Assembly: GCF_003024685.1 (NCBI RefSeq)
Contig: NZ_PYLQ01000001.1
Coordinates: 1 to 64,000 of the forward strand
Length of the DNA: 64,000 nt
From: Faecalibacillus intestinalis
Lineage (GTDB): Bacteria; Bacillota_I; Bacilli_A; Erysipelotrichales; Coprobacillaceae
Direction: 5' to 3'
Position numbers and translations under genes: made by a program. Shown here piece by piece: positions 34,181-41,958 of this stretch. The notes under the pieces were generated by a model. It saw only the letters and a list, made by a program, of their open reading frames with translations, was not told where the DNA came from and did not search any database. Numbering within the stretch: position 1 is the stretch's first letter; each line of letters opens with the position of its first letter.

Positions 34181-34822
34181 ATGAGTACAAAGAAAATAAC
34201 AACAGTAGGGATGCTTTGTGCCATGGCAATGATTGTTAATGTATTTATTTCATTTCCAATTGTTCCAGCGGTATCTTTTTTAAGGTATGATCCCAAGGAT
34301 ATTTTAATTGTTATTGGCGGATTTATTTATGGACCAATGACATCATTATTAATGAGTTTTATTTGTTCGATTTTTGAAATCATGTTAAAGGGAGGCAATA
34401 TTTTAGATGTCTTGATGAACATGGTTTCAACGTGTTCTTTTGCTTGTATGGCTGCTTTTGTATATAAAAAAGTACATAATCAAAAAGGAGCTATTTTAGG
34501 ACTTGTTCTAGGTGTTATGTGTACAACAATATCTATGCTTATTTGGAATTATATCATTACACCTATTTATTATGGAATGCCAAGAAGTGCTATTGTACCA
34601 ATGTTGCTTCCAGGAATATTACCTTTTAATTTAATTAAAGCAACGATGAATGCTGCCATTGTCTTTTTCTTATATAAACCAGTGGTTCAAATATTAAGAA
34701 GAAGTCATTTAGTGGAGAAAGCTGATCGACAAGGAAGTGTTTATAAAGGTTATGTCTTTGTCGTAGGTGTTGTTTTAGTGACAATGATTTTGTTTGTTTT
34801 AGGATATCAAGGAATTATATAG
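34181..34822 (+). CDS. ribU: ECF transporter S component, RibU-type riboflavin uptake protein
   Basis: ATG 34181 is used; the TTG at 34160 lies before the AAGGAGG ribosome site. The 213-residue protein is almost entirely hydrophobic, with about six helices. It shows RibU/ECF S-component features: an N-terminal helix ending in small residues, the FLRYDPKDILIVIGGFIYGP segment that contributes to the riboflavin pocket, and a long C-terminal helix. Together with shared EcfA/EcfT modules (not in this window) it imports riboflavin. Control by an FMN riboswitch directly upstream makes the substrate assignment strong. It is followed after 12 nt by a flavin-binding split-barrel gene. Confidence 0.9.
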   Translation: MSTKKITTVGMLCAMAMIVNVFISFPIVPAVSFLRYDPKDILIVIGGFIYGPMTSLLMSFICSIFEIMLKGGNILDVLMNMVSTCSFACMAAFVYKKVHNQKGAILGLVLGVMCTTISMLIWNYIITPIYYGMPRSAIVPMLLPGILPFNLIKATMNAAIVFFLYKPVVQILRRSHLVEKADRQGSVYKGYVFVVGVVLVTMILFVLGYQGII

Positions 34823-34834
34823 GGAGGAAATAAG

Positions 34835-35290
34835 ATGGAATTTTTAGAAGCTAAAGAAATCATGAAACAAAAAATGGGAGATTGGAAAATTATGGCACTT
34901 GCCAGTTGCGAGGATAATTATCCGATGGTGAGAAATGTCAGTTGTCTTTTTTATAATGATAAAATCTATTTTAAGACAGATAAGAACTTTAGAAAGACAC
35001 AGCAGTTGTTTAAAAATAATCGTGTTGCAATGTGTTTTAATGGAACACAAGTTGAAGGGATTGCTGTTAATAAAGGATTGGTCGTTGATGAACCAGGAAG
35101 AGTTTTTGAAAAGAAATATAAAGAGTATTTATGGCAAAGTTATAATGCTTATTCTCACGTTGATAGTGAAATTTTAATAGAAGTGACTCCTGAGTTTGTG
35201 GAAATTTGGGATGAAGATGAAGATCGAAAGGCTTTTCAATTGTTTATTGATTTTAAAAAGAAAACAGTTGAATATAAACCTTACGATTAA
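34835..35290 (+). CDS. Pyridoxamine 5'-phosphate oxidase-like FMN-binding split-barrel protein
   Basis: The 151-residue product has the split-barrel pattern: WKIMALASCEDNYPMVRNVSCLF (alternating strand with substrate-facing residues), then KIYFKTDKNFRKTQQLFKNNRVAMCF, where the basic residues would contact the FMN phosphate. Members are FMN- or F420-dependent oxidoreductases of broad substrates. It lacks the C-terminal part of true PdxH, so a role in vitamin B6 synthesis is unlikely. Co-transcription with ribU under an FMN riboswitch suggests a flavoprotein linked to flavin supply. A terminator follows directly. Confidence 0.85.
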   Translation: MEFLEAKEIMKQKMGDWKIMALASCEDNYPMVRNVSCLFYNDKIYFKTDKNFRKTQQLFKNNRVAMCFNGTQVEGIAVNKGLVVDEPGRVFEKKYKEYLWQSYNAYSHVDSEILIEVTPEFVEIWDEDEDRKAFQLFIDFKKKTVEYKPYD

Positions 35291-35320
35291 AGAAATCATA
35301 TGATTTGATTTCTTTTTTTT
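35290..35320 (+). terminator. Terminator of the ribU-flavoprotein unit
   Basis: A 9-bp stem (35290-35298 with about 35306-35314) is followed by eight T. Confidence 0.85.
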
Positions 35321-35348
35321 GAAGTGCTAATATATATACGAAAAGAAA

Positions 35349-35455
35349 GTCTTCAGGGCAGGGTGAAATTCCCGACCGGTGGTGATAGTCCACGAGCAGA
35401 TGCAGAAAAGGTGCAATTCCTTTACCGATAGTGAGAGTCTAGATGGAAGAAAGAC
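35349..35455 (+). ncRNA. FMN riboswitch (RFN element) 2
   Basis: It has the same conserved blocks as the first copy, here closer to consensus: CTTCAGGGCAGGGTGAAATTC, CCGACCGGTGGT, GTCCACGAGC, GGTGCAATTCC and the closing GTCTAGATGGAAGAAAG. The second RibU paralogue follows. Confidence 0.97.
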
Positions 35456-35479
35456 ATTTTTTTAATATAATGTTTTTAG

Positions 35480-35512
35480 TCATGGAGATTAGTATTTTCA
35501 TGATATTTTTTA
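35480..35512 (+). terminator. Expression-platform terminator of FMN riboswitch 2
   Basis: A 10-bp stem (35480-35489 with 35494-35503), with two G-U pairs, is followed by a T-rich run; the ribosome site of the second RibU gene comes 8 nt later. Confidence 0.75.
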
Positions 35513-35530
35513 TTTTAAAGGAGAATTATT

Positions 35531-36190
35531 ATGGAAAGTACTAAGACACAAAAAATGGTTTTAGCAGCAATGCTGGCTGCACTTGGGATGATTTTAAATC
35601 TCATTGAGATTCCTTATCCCTTTGCTCCTTGGTTAAATCTTGATTTATCAGAAATTGTTGTTCTTGTAGCGATTTCTACTTTAGGATTTATACCAGCGTT
35701 GTTTGTCTGTATTTGTAAATTTGTTGTTTCTATTTTGTTTAAAGGACCTGTAGGACCAATGGCTATTGGGCAAATTGCAGCATTGATTGCATCGTTATCA
35801 ATTTGTGTAACATATTCATTGCTTGCTCGAAAAATTGATCCAGAAAAGAATTTAAAGAATTATTTTTTAGATATGGTTTTAACGATGCTTGTTTTTGCTT
35901 TTATTATGTTTGTCATCAATTATTTCTTTGTGACACCTACTTATTTAATGCAAAAACCGACATGGTATACAAATCTACCTTTTGCAGTTGATATTCAAGC
36001 ATTTAATCAACAATATGGTTCAAATATTTCAATTCCGAAATTTTTATCTTTTTTATCACCTTATGGACAAGCTATTTTTATTATTTATTTTCCTTTTAAT
36101 TTTATTAAAGGAATTATTACAGGAATTGTTTATTATCTTGTAAGACCGGTTGAAAAAAGATTTAAAAGTAAATATATTAAAGAAGCTTAG
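35531..36190 (+). CDS. Second ECF transporter S component, RibU-like
   Basis: The 219-residue membrane protein has about six helices. The N-terminal MVLAAMLAALGMILNLIEIP, the LNLDLSEIVVLVAISTLGFIPAL segment and a central loop before the fifth helix are typical of RibU/ECF S components. It is a paralogue, not a copy, of the protein at 34181-34822. Its own FMN riboswitch indicates riboflavin or a flavin-related compound as substrate. The two may differ in affinity or ligand (for example riboflavin versus roseoflavin or FMN precursor), which sequence cannot decide. AAGGAG lies before ATG 35531. Confidence 0.88.
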   Translation: MESTKTQKMVLAAMLAALGMILNLIEIPYPFAPWLNLDLSEIVVLVAISTLGFIPALFVCICKFVVSILFKGPVGPMAIGQIAALIASLSICVTYSLLARKIDPEKNLKNYFLDMVLTMLVFAFIMFVINYFFVTPTYLMQKPTWYTNLPFAVDIQAFNQQYGSNISIPKFLSFLSPYGQAIFIIYFPFNFIKGIITGIVYYLVRPVEKRFKSKYIKEA

Positions 36191-36207
36191 GCTTCTTTTA
36201 TTTTTTT
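36179..36207 (+). terminator. Terminator of the second RibU gene
   Basis: An 8-bp stem (36179-36186 with 36191-36198) overlaps the stop codon and is followed by a long T run. Confidence 0.85.
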
Positions 36208-36248
36208 ATAGTGATTATTATGTTATAATGGCGAGGGATGGTGGGAAA

Positions 36249-36989
36249 ATGACGTATTCAAGAGTAAAAAAATACCAAGAATTAAGAGATGGACTTAAGG
36301 AAGAAGTTGGCATTTCTAAAGAAAAGTATGTAGAACCAGTTCAAAATGATGATGACGATGATGATTTTTTGTCATTTATGAAAAAGGATAAAGAAGAAAA
36401 AGAAGTAAATTTAGAAGATACTTTAACAGAAACTAAAACATTTGAACAAATGAGAGAAGAAGGCTCAGCTGAACTTGATAAAGCTCTTAAAAGTGCGAAA
36501 GAAAGTGTTGGTAAACAAGATCAATATAATACAAGAATGGATATTTTAAGTAAAATTAGAGAACCTGAAAAAAATACAATTAAGATAGATTCAGTTGAAA
36601 GCTATTCTACACAAGAATTTGCTAAAGGAATGTTTGTAAATAATGAAGTTGAAGAAGAGTCAAAAGAAAAAATGACTTTTATGGAAAAATTAGCTGCGAT
36701 GTCACCAGAAGAAGATGTGAAAAAAGCAGAAGAATTTTTACAACAAGAATCTGAAGAAGTAGAAGAAAAACAAGCTGAAGAAATCACAGAGACGAAAGAA
36801 ATCGTTGAAACGATAGAAGAAAATCCAGTAGAAGATATTGAAGAAAATGATACTTTTATTGAAGATGAAGAGATTATTGAAAATAAAGGTGAAAGTAAAG
36901 CTGTTAAGGTCATGAATGTCATTATTGTTATTTTAGTCATTATTTTCATTGCTTTACTTGGAGTTATCTTATATCAAAGTTTTTTTTAA
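36249..36989 (+). CDS. Acidic tail-anchored membrane protein of unknown function
   Basis: ATG 36249 is chosen for its GGTGGGA site; the frame extends upstream to 36150 inside ribU without a site. The 246-residue product is strongly acidic, with long Glu-rich, low-complexity stretches (about 145-215, EEVEEKQAEEITETKE). It ends in one membrane helix (about 223-243) at the C-terminus, so the bulk stays in the cytoplasm. No enzyme motif is seen. A -10-like TATAAT (36223-36228) lies upstream. Position before cmk and der does not define the role; a scaffold or division-related function would be speculation. Confidence 0.7.
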   Translation: MTYSRVKKYQELRDGLKEEVGISKEKYVEPVQNDDDDDDFLSFMKKDKEEKEVNLEDTLTETKTFEQMREEGSAELDKALKSAKESVGKQDQYNTRMDILSKIREPEKNTIKIDSVESYSTQEFAKGMFVNNEVEEESKEKMTFMEKLAAMSPEEDVKKAEEFLQQESEEVEEKQAEEITETKEIVETIEENPVEDIEENDTFIEDEEIIENKGESKAVKVMNVIIVILVIIFIALLGVILYQSFF

Positions 36990-37012
36990 CTAAGGAAGAC
37001 CTTAGTTTTTTA
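36988..37012 (+). terminator. Terminator between the acidic protein gene and cmk
   Basis: An 8-bp stem (36988-36995 with 37000-37007) is followed by six T and immediately by the cmk ribosome site, so it may also attenuate cmk. Confidence 0.75.
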
Positions 37013-37028
37013 GGAGGGTGTTTATTTT

Positions 37029-37697
37029 ATGAAGAAAAAAATTTCAATTGCAATAGATGGGCCTAGTGCTGCAGGAAAAAGTACAATTGCAAAAATGGTT
37101 GCTAAAAAGGAAAATTTCATTTATATTGATACGGGTGCAATGTATCGATCTGTTGCATTTTATTGTATAAAAAATCACATTGACTTAAATGATGAACAAG
37201 CTGTTGAACAAGCAATTTCAAATATTCAAATACGTCTTACAGCTGATAATAAAGTTTATTTAAATGATGAAGATGTTAGCCTTCAAATTAGAACAGATGA
37301 AGTTTCACTTGGAGCTAGCTGTGTTTCTAAATATCAAGCGGTAAGAACATTTTTAGTTGATGAGCAAAGAAAAGTGGCTGAAACTGGGAATGTTATTTTA
37401 GATGGAAGAGATATTGGAACAGTTGTTTTACCACATGCAGATTTAAAAATTTATCAAATAGCAAGTGTAGAAACACGTGCGAAGAGACGTTATTTAGAAA
37501 ATAAAGAAAGAGGCTTAGAGGCTGATTTAGAAACAATCAAAAAAGAAATTGAACAAAGAGATTATCAAGATATGCATCGTGCTATTTCGCCACTTAAAAA
37601 AGCGGATGATGCAATTGAACTTGATACGTCGAATATGACGTTAGAAGAAGTTGTTGATCAAGTGTTAACTTTAATTAATAAAACAAGGGAGGAATAA
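37029..37697 (+). CDS. cmk: Cytidylate kinase
   Basis: The 222-residue product has P-loop [12 protein letters not shown] near the start, the DTGAMYR motif (about 36-42), [12 protein letters not shown] and the [11 protein letters not shown] lid. It phosphorylates CMP and dCMP. One base separates it from der, the classic neighbour order (cmk-der) after loss of rpsA/plsC. ATG 37029 follows AGGAGGG. Confidence 0.97.
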   Translation: MKKKISIAIDGPSAAGKSTIAKMVAKKENFIYIDTGAMYRSVAFYCIKNHIDLNDEQAVEQAISNIQIRLTADNKVYLNDEDVSLQIRTDEVSLGASCVSKYQAVRTFLVDEQRKVAETGNVILDGRDIGTVVLPHADLKIYQIASVETRAKRRYLENKERGLEADLETIKKEIEQRDYQDMHRAISPLKKADDAIELDTSNMTLEEVVDQVLTLINKTREE

Positions 37698-37698
37698 T

Positions 37699-39003
37699 AT
37701 GGCAGGTGTAGTTGCAATTGTTGGTCGTGCTAATGTTGGAAAATCAACAATCTTTAACCGTATGGTTGGAGAAAGAATTTCAATTGTTGAAGATGTTGCA
37801 GGTGTAACAAGAGACCGTATCTATGCTAAAGCTTCATGGCTTACAAAAGAGTTTAGTGTAATTGATACAGGAGGTATTGAATTAGAAAATGCTTCTTTTA
37901 CAACACAAATTAAAATGCAAGCAGAAATTGCAATTGAAGAAGCAGATGTTATTGTATTTGTTGTTAATGGTCGAGAAGGTATTACTAAAGAAGATGAGTA
38001 TGTAGCGCGTCTTTTACAAAAATCAAGAAAACCAATTATTTTAGTTGTTAATAAAATTGATGATAATCAATTTAGAGATTATATATATGAATTTTATGCA
38101 TTAGGTGTTGGTGATCCTATTCCTGTTTCTGGTTCACATGGGATTGGAATTGGAGATTTATTAGATCAAATTATTAATCAATTAGATTTACAAGATGAAG
38201 AAACTAATGAAGATGAAATCAGTTTTTCAATTATTGGAAGACCAAATGTTGGCAAATCATCTCTTACAAATGCTATTTTAGGGGAAGAACGTGTTATTGT
38301 TTCTAATATTGAAGGAACAACACGTGATGCCATTGATACACCTTTTGTGAAAGATGGACAAAAATATCGTGTTGTAGATACAGCGGGAATGAGAAAAAAA
38401 GGTAAAGTTTATGAAAATATTGAAAAATATTCAATTTTAAGAGCTTTGACATCAATTGAAAAAAGTGATGTTATTCTTGTTGTCATTGATGGTGAAACAG
38501 GAATTAGAGAACAAGATAAGCATGTTGCTGGATATGCCCATGAAGCAGGTAAAGGCGTTGTCATTGTTTATAATAAATGGGACCTAGTTGATAAAGATGA
38601 AAAAACAATGCAAAAGAAACAAAAAGAAATCTATGAACAATTTAAATATTTAGATTATGCACGTATTGTTTTTACTTCAGCTAAAACAGGTCAAAGAGTG
38701 GATCAAATTTTCCCATTAATTCAAGAATCTTATGAAAATTCAAGAAAACGAGTGCAAACGAGCGTTTTAAATGATGTTTTAGTGGATGCACAATTAATGA
38801 ATCCAACAACGACATTTAATGGTGGAAGATTAAAAATCTTCTATGCTAATCAAGTAGCGGTTTGCCCACCGACATTTGTTTTATTTTCAAATGATCCACA
38901 ATATTTACACTTTAGTTATAAACGTTACTTAGAAAATAGATTAAGAGAAGCATTTGGGTTTGAAGGAACACCAATTCATATCATTTGTAGAAAAAGAGAC
39001 TAA
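37699..39003 (+). CDS. der: Ribosome-associated GTPase Der (EngA)
   Basis: The 434-residue product has two tandem GTPase domains. Each has a G1 motif (GRANVGKST near 8; GRPNVGKSS near 180), DTGG/DTAG G3 and NKxD G4 (NKID, NKWD). A KH-like domain (about 350-434) ends with [12 protein letters not shown]. Der is needed for 50S subunit maturation. Length and order are standard. Confidence 0.97.
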   Translation: MAGVVAIVGRANVGKSTIFNRMVGERISIVEDVAGVTRDRIYAKASWLTKEFSVIDTGGIELENASFTTQIKMQAEIAIEEADVIVFVVNGREGITKEDEYVARLLQKSRKPIILVVNKIDDNQFRDYIYEFYALGVGDPIPVSGSHGIGIGDLLDQIINQLDLQDEETNEDEISFSIIGRPNVGKSSLTNAILGEERVIVSNIEGTTRDAIDTPFVKDGQKYRVVDTAGMRKKGKVYENIEKYSILRALTSIEKSDVILVVIDGETGIREQDKHVAGYAHEAGKGVVIVYNKWDLVDKDEKTMQKKQKEIYEQFKYLDYARIVFTSAKTGQRVDQIFPLIQESYENSRKRVQTSVLNDVLVDAQLMNPTTTFNGGRLKIFYANQVAVCPPTFVLFSNDPQYLHFSYKRYLENRLREAFGFEGTPIHIICRKRD

Positions 39004-39034
39004 GTCTCTTTTTTTAACATTTATTTATTTTTTT

Positions 39035-39043
39035 CATAGTATA
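39035..39043 (+). promoter_or_regulatory. Putative sporulation (sigma-E/K type) -10 element of spoVIF
   Basis: CATAGTATA fits CATANNNTA and begins 22 nt before the start codon. A -35 element is not clear. Confidence 0.55.
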
Positions 39044-39056
39044 TAGTGGTGATATT

Positions 39057-39299
39057 ATGAAAGATAAAGATTTACTCGTAGATCGTGTATCTAAAAAAAC
39101 AAATGTGAAAAAAGAAGATATTTTTAAATTAGCAAATGATTTACAAAGAAAAGATTTAAATAATGAAAAAGATATGAGAGATTTTATTCAAACGGTTGCA
39201 AAAGTAACAAATCAATCTTTAGATCAAAGAAAGATTGATAAATTGATTAAAATTATGCAAAATAAAGATGTTTTAAATGATGTTGAAAAAATGATTTAA
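39057..39299 (+). CDS. spoVIF: Stage VI sporulation protein F-like
   Basis: The 80-residue helical protein reads DKDLLVDRVSKKTNVKKEDIFKLANDLQ, then RDFIQTVAKVTNQSLDQRKIDKLI. This matches the SpoVIF/YjcC pattern of a lysine-rich helix, KEDIxxLA, then DxRDxIxxVAxxxN. In Bacillus SpoVIF helps coat assembly late in sporulation. A sporulation-type promoter box 22 nt upstream supports this. ATG 39057 follows GGTGAT. The gene is monocistronic. Confidence 0.75.
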   Translation: MKDKDLLVDRVSKKTNVKKEDIFKLANDLQRKDLNNEKDMRDFIQTVAKVTNQSLDQRKIDKLIKIMQNKDVLNDVEKMI

Positions 39300-39306
39300 A
39301 ATAGTG

Positions 39307-39334
39307 TTGATTTAGTTAAAGTTTTTGTTATAAT
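39307..39334 (+). promoter_or_regulatory. Possible sigma-A promoter upstream of yceD (distal)
   Basis: TTGATT (39307-39312), a 16-nt spacer and extended TGTTATAAT (-10 at 39329-39334). A second promoter lies nearer the gene. Confidence 0.55.
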
Positions 39335-39386
39335 GGAGAAGAACTTCATTAAAAAGTGAAAAATGTTGTTTTAGGCCATTTTTAGA

Positions 39387-39415
39387 TTGACTTATGATGT
39401 GAGTTTCTATATAAT
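39387..39415 (+). promoter_or_regulatory. Sigma-A promoter of yceD-rpmF
   Basis: TTGACT (39387-39392), a 17-nt spacer and TATAAT (39410-39415) lie 30 nt before the yceD start. Confidence 0.8.
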
Positions 39416-39445
39416 AGATTTTGCGGTTATGGAAAGGTGATTAAT

Positions 39446-39946
39446 ATGAAGTATAGTTTGCAGTGGATTATTAAACACAAAGGAACATTTGATTTTGAAG
39501 AAGAAATAACTTTTCCATGTGAAATGTTTGAAAAGTATGCCCATATTAACGGCCTTAAAGACGTCATCGTCTCAGGTACCGGGAATCTTGATACAAGAGA
39601 TAAACGATTATATGTTGATTTAAATATTAAGGGAACAATGATTCTTCCGTGTGCGTTAACGTTGGAAGATGTTGATTATCCATTTGATATCGATTCGACG
39701 GAAGTATTTTCATTTGAAAAGCCTGATCCGCTTGAAGACGTTCATGAAGCAAAGAAAGATGTTGTTGATTTTACGCCTGTCGTATTTTCAAATATCATGT
39801 TAGAAGTGCCTATGAGGGTCGTAAAAGATGATGCTAACATCAAGGAATCAGGTAAGGGTTGGAAGATACTCGATGGTCAAGAGGATAATGATGAAGAATA
39901 CATTGATCCAAGGTTAGCAAAATTGAAAGATTATTTTAAACAATAG
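39446..39946 (+). CDS. yceD: YceD/DUF177-family protein, probable 23S rRNA accumulation factor
   Basis: ATG 39446 follows AAAGGTGAT; the in-frame GTG at 39437 is part of that site. The 166-residue product has the DUF177 pattern: SGTGNLDTRDKRLYVDLNIKGTMILPCALTLEDVDYPF, then an acidic linker and GWKILDGQEDNDEEYIDPRLAKLKDYF. Pairing with rpmF is the universal arrangement for this family. Its C-terminal IDPRLAKL motif is diagnostic. It functions in 23S rRNA processing in some bacteria and plants. Confidence 0.93.
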   Translation: MKYSLQWIIKHKGTFDFEEEITFPCEMFEKYAHINGLKDVIVSGTGNLDTRDKRLYVDLNIKGTMILPCALTLEDVDYPFDIDSTEVFSFEKPDPLEDVHEAKKDVVDFTPVVFSNIMLEVPMRVVKDDANIKESGKGWKILDGQEDNDEEYIDPRLAKLKDYFKQ

Positions 39947-39958
39947 GAGGATATAAAG

Positions 39959-40126
39959 ATGGCAGTACCATTTAGAAGAGTTTCTAGTACAAGAAGAAAT
40001 AAAAGAAGAACACATGATAAATTATCTGCACCAACTTTAGTTGTATGTCCAGAATGTGGAGAATACAAAATGTCTCATAGAGTTTGTAAACATTGTGGAA
40101 CTTACAAAGGTGTAAAAGTAAAATAA
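39959..40126 (+). CDS. rpmF: 50S ribosomal protein L32
   Basis: The 55-residue product reads [20 protein letters not shown], then [20 protein letters not shown], the zinc-binding CxxC...CxxC form of L32. A perfect AGGAGG ribosome site precedes ATG 39959, 12 nt after yceD, and a strong terminator follows. Confidence 0.97.
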   Translation: MAVPFRRVSSTRRNKRRTHDKLSAPTLVVCPECGEYKMSHRVCKHCGTYKGVKVK

Positions 40127-40130
40127 GAAG

Positions 40131-40156
40131 ATCACCCCAAAGGGTGATTTTTTTTT
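40131..40156 (+). terminator. Terminator of yceD-rpmF
   Basis: A perfect 7-bp GC-rich stem (40131-40137 with 40142-40148) is followed by nine T. Confidence 0.9.
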
Positions 40157-40211
40157 ACCTTTTTTAGTTCACAAGAAATGTGAACTTCCATATTTTATTC
40201 ACATCTATTTA

Positions 40212-40240
40212 TTGAACAAGTGATTTAAAAAGTATATAAT
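40212..40240 (+). promoter_or_regulatory. Sigma-A promoter of the mraZ operon
   Basis: TTGAAC (40212-40217), a 17-nt spacer and TATAAT (40235-40240). Confidence 0.85.
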
Positions 40241-40241
40241 G

Positions 40242-40288
40242 GTGGTATAAAGTGGTAAAAATGAATATAAAAGTGGTAAAAAGTGGGT
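40242..40288 (+). promoter_or_regulatory. MraZ operator: four GTGG repeats
   Basis: GTGGTA at 40242, 40252 and 40273 and GTGGGT at 40283 stand at 10-, 21- and 10-nt steps between the -10 box and the mraZ start. This is the helical-phase repeat array bound by MraZ rings in other bacteria, so the operon should repress itself. Confidence 0.85.
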
Positions 40289-40295
40289 GATAGTG

Positions 40296-40727
40296 ATGTT
40301 CATGGGTGAATTTAAGCATTCGATTGATGCAAAAGGACGTTTGACGATTCCATCTAAAATTAGGAATCAATGTCAAGGTTCTGTTTATGTTGCCCGTGGA
40401 TTTGATGGATGCCTTGCTTTTTATACAAAAGAAGAATGGGATCCGTTTTGTGCGAAACTCCTTTCTTTACCTTCTAATAAAAAAGAAGTTCGAAAAGCAA
40501 TTCGTTTTACCATTTCAAGTGCATGTGAGTGCGAATTTGATAAATTAGGAAGAATTAACATTCCTACAAATTTACGCACTTTAGCACGCTTAGAAAAAGA
40601 ATGTGTCATTATTGGGGCAGGAAACCATGGTGAAATATGGTCACAAGAAAAATGGAATCAATACTATAATGACAATCAGGATAGTTATGACGATATTTTA
40701 GAATCTTTAGATGATTTTAGTTTATAG
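40296..40727 (+). CDS. mraZ: Transcriptional regulator MraZ
   Basis: ATG 40296 (MFMGEFKHSID) is preferred over the in-frame GTG at 40287, which overlaps the ribosome site. The 143-residue product has two AbrB-like repeats, each with a DxKGRxxIP-type motif (DAKGRLTIPSKIR and DKLGRINIPTNLR). MraZ is a ring-forming DNA-binding repressor of the division and cell-wall cluster. It heads the rsmH-ftsL-pbpB operon here. Confidence 0.96.
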   Translation: MFMGEFKHSIDAKGRLTIPSKIRNQCQGSVYVARGFDGCLAFYTKEEWDPFCAKLLSLPSNKKEVRKAIRFTISSACECEFDKLGRINIPTNLRTLARLEKECVIIGAGNHGEIWSQEKWNQYYNDNQDSYDDILESLDDFSL

Positions 40728-40738
40728 GAGGATTTTGA

Positions 40739-41674
40739 ATGTTCAACCATGTTACAGTTTTATTAAATGAAGCAGTTGAAGGATTGAATGTCAAACCAGA
40801 TGGTATCTATGTAGACTGTACACTTGGAGGAGCTGGTCATTCAAGTTTGATTTTAAAACAGTTAACAACCGGCCATTTATATTGTTTTGATCAAGATATT
40901 CATGCGATTGAAGCTGCAAGAGAAAGGTTGGAGAAAATTGGTAATCAATTTACAATTATCCAATCCAATTTTAAGAATTTAAAAAGTGAACTCCATCTTC
41001 GTGGTGTAGAACATGTAGATGGAATTTTATTTGATTTGGGTGTTTCATCACCTCAATTTGATGATGGGGATCGAGGTTTTAGTTATAACTATGATGCTCG
41101 ATTAGATATGAGAATGAACCAAGAGGCATCTTTGGATGCACATTATATTGTTAATCATTATAGTTATGAACAACTTGTAGAAATTTTATATAAATATGCG
41201 GATGAAAAATTTGCAAAACAGATTGCTCGAAAAATTGAAAAGGAAAGAGAAATACATCCTATTGATACAACTTTTCAACTTGTAGATATTATTAAAGAAG
41301 CAATTCCTGCTTATGCTAGAAGAAAAGGTGGACATCCAGCAAAACGTACTTTTCAAGCACTTCGAATTGCGGTTAATGATGAATTAAATGTTTTTGATAT
41401 TGCTTTAAAAGATGCATTGGATCTTTTAAATTTAAATGGAAGAATCTCGGTTATTACTTTCCATAGTTTAGAAGATAAAATATGTAAATATACATTTAAT
41501 GAAGTTTCAAAATTAAAAGATGTTCCTAAAGGATTACCAGTTATTCCTTTAGAAATGCAACCTAAATTTAAATTGGTTAATAGAAAACCGATTATAGCAT
41601 CGGATGATGAATTAACTCATAATCATCGTGCACATTCAGCTAAATTAAGAGTTATAGAGAGGGTTATTTTATGA
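40739..41674 (+). CDS. rsmH: 16S rRNA (cytosine-1402-N4) methyltransferase RsmH
   Basis: The 311-residue protein has [13 protein letters not shown] at the start, [10 protein letters not shown] (SAM site) near 32-41, [19 protein letters not shown], and [19 protein letters not shown]. The C-terminal KLRVIER is usual. It follows mraZ by 11 nt, behind AGGAGG, and overlaps ftsL by 4 nt. Confidence 0.97.
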   Translation: MFNHVTVLLNEAVEGLNVKPDGIYVDCTLGGAGHSSLILKQLTTGHLYCFDQDIHAIEAARERLEKIGNQFTIIQSNFKNLKSELHLRGVEHVDGILFDLGVSSPQFDDGDRGFSYNYDARLDMRMNQEASLDAHYIVNHYSYEQLVEILYKYADEKFAKQIARKIEKEREIHPIDTTFQLVDIIKEAIPAYARRKGGHPAKRTFQALRIAVNDELNVFDIALKDALDLLNLNGRISVITFHSLEDKICKYTFNEVSKLKDVPKGLPVIPLEMQPKFKLVNRKPIIASDDELTHNHRAHSAKLRVIERVIL

Positions 41675-41958
41675 AAAAGAGAAAGACAGGATTTGAATCT
41701 TTTGCACAAGTGTTTTTAATTGTAACAATTGTTGTTTTTGTTTTTGGAATTATTATGGTTAAATCAGTTGAATCTTCATATAATAGAACCATTCAAAAAT
41801 TACAAAATGAAATAGACACACTTGAATCAGATATAGATAGTTTACAAATGCAAAAACAAGAATTAGTTTCATTCAATCGTGTTGCTGAAGTTGCAACTTC
41901 TAAAGGATATACTTATCAAAATGATGCAACAGCATCAACAACAGGAGCTCAGCAATAA
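41671..41958 (+). CDS. ftsL: FtsL-like cell-division protein
   Basis: The 95-residue bitopic protein has a short cytoplasmic N-terminus, one membrane helix (about 13-31) and a heptad-patterned coiled coil (about 36-70, [18 protein letters not shown] type). Sequence identity to known FtsL is low, as is normal for the family. Length, topology and position between rsmH and the PBP gene (4-nt and 1-nt overlaps) identify it. It forms part of the septal FtsQLB complex activating the transpeptidase. Confidence 0.8.
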   Translation: MKKRKTGFESFAQVFLIVTIVVFVFGIIMVKSVESSYNRTIQKLQNEIDTLESDIDSLQMQKQELVSFNRVAEVATSKGYTYQNDATASTTGAQQ

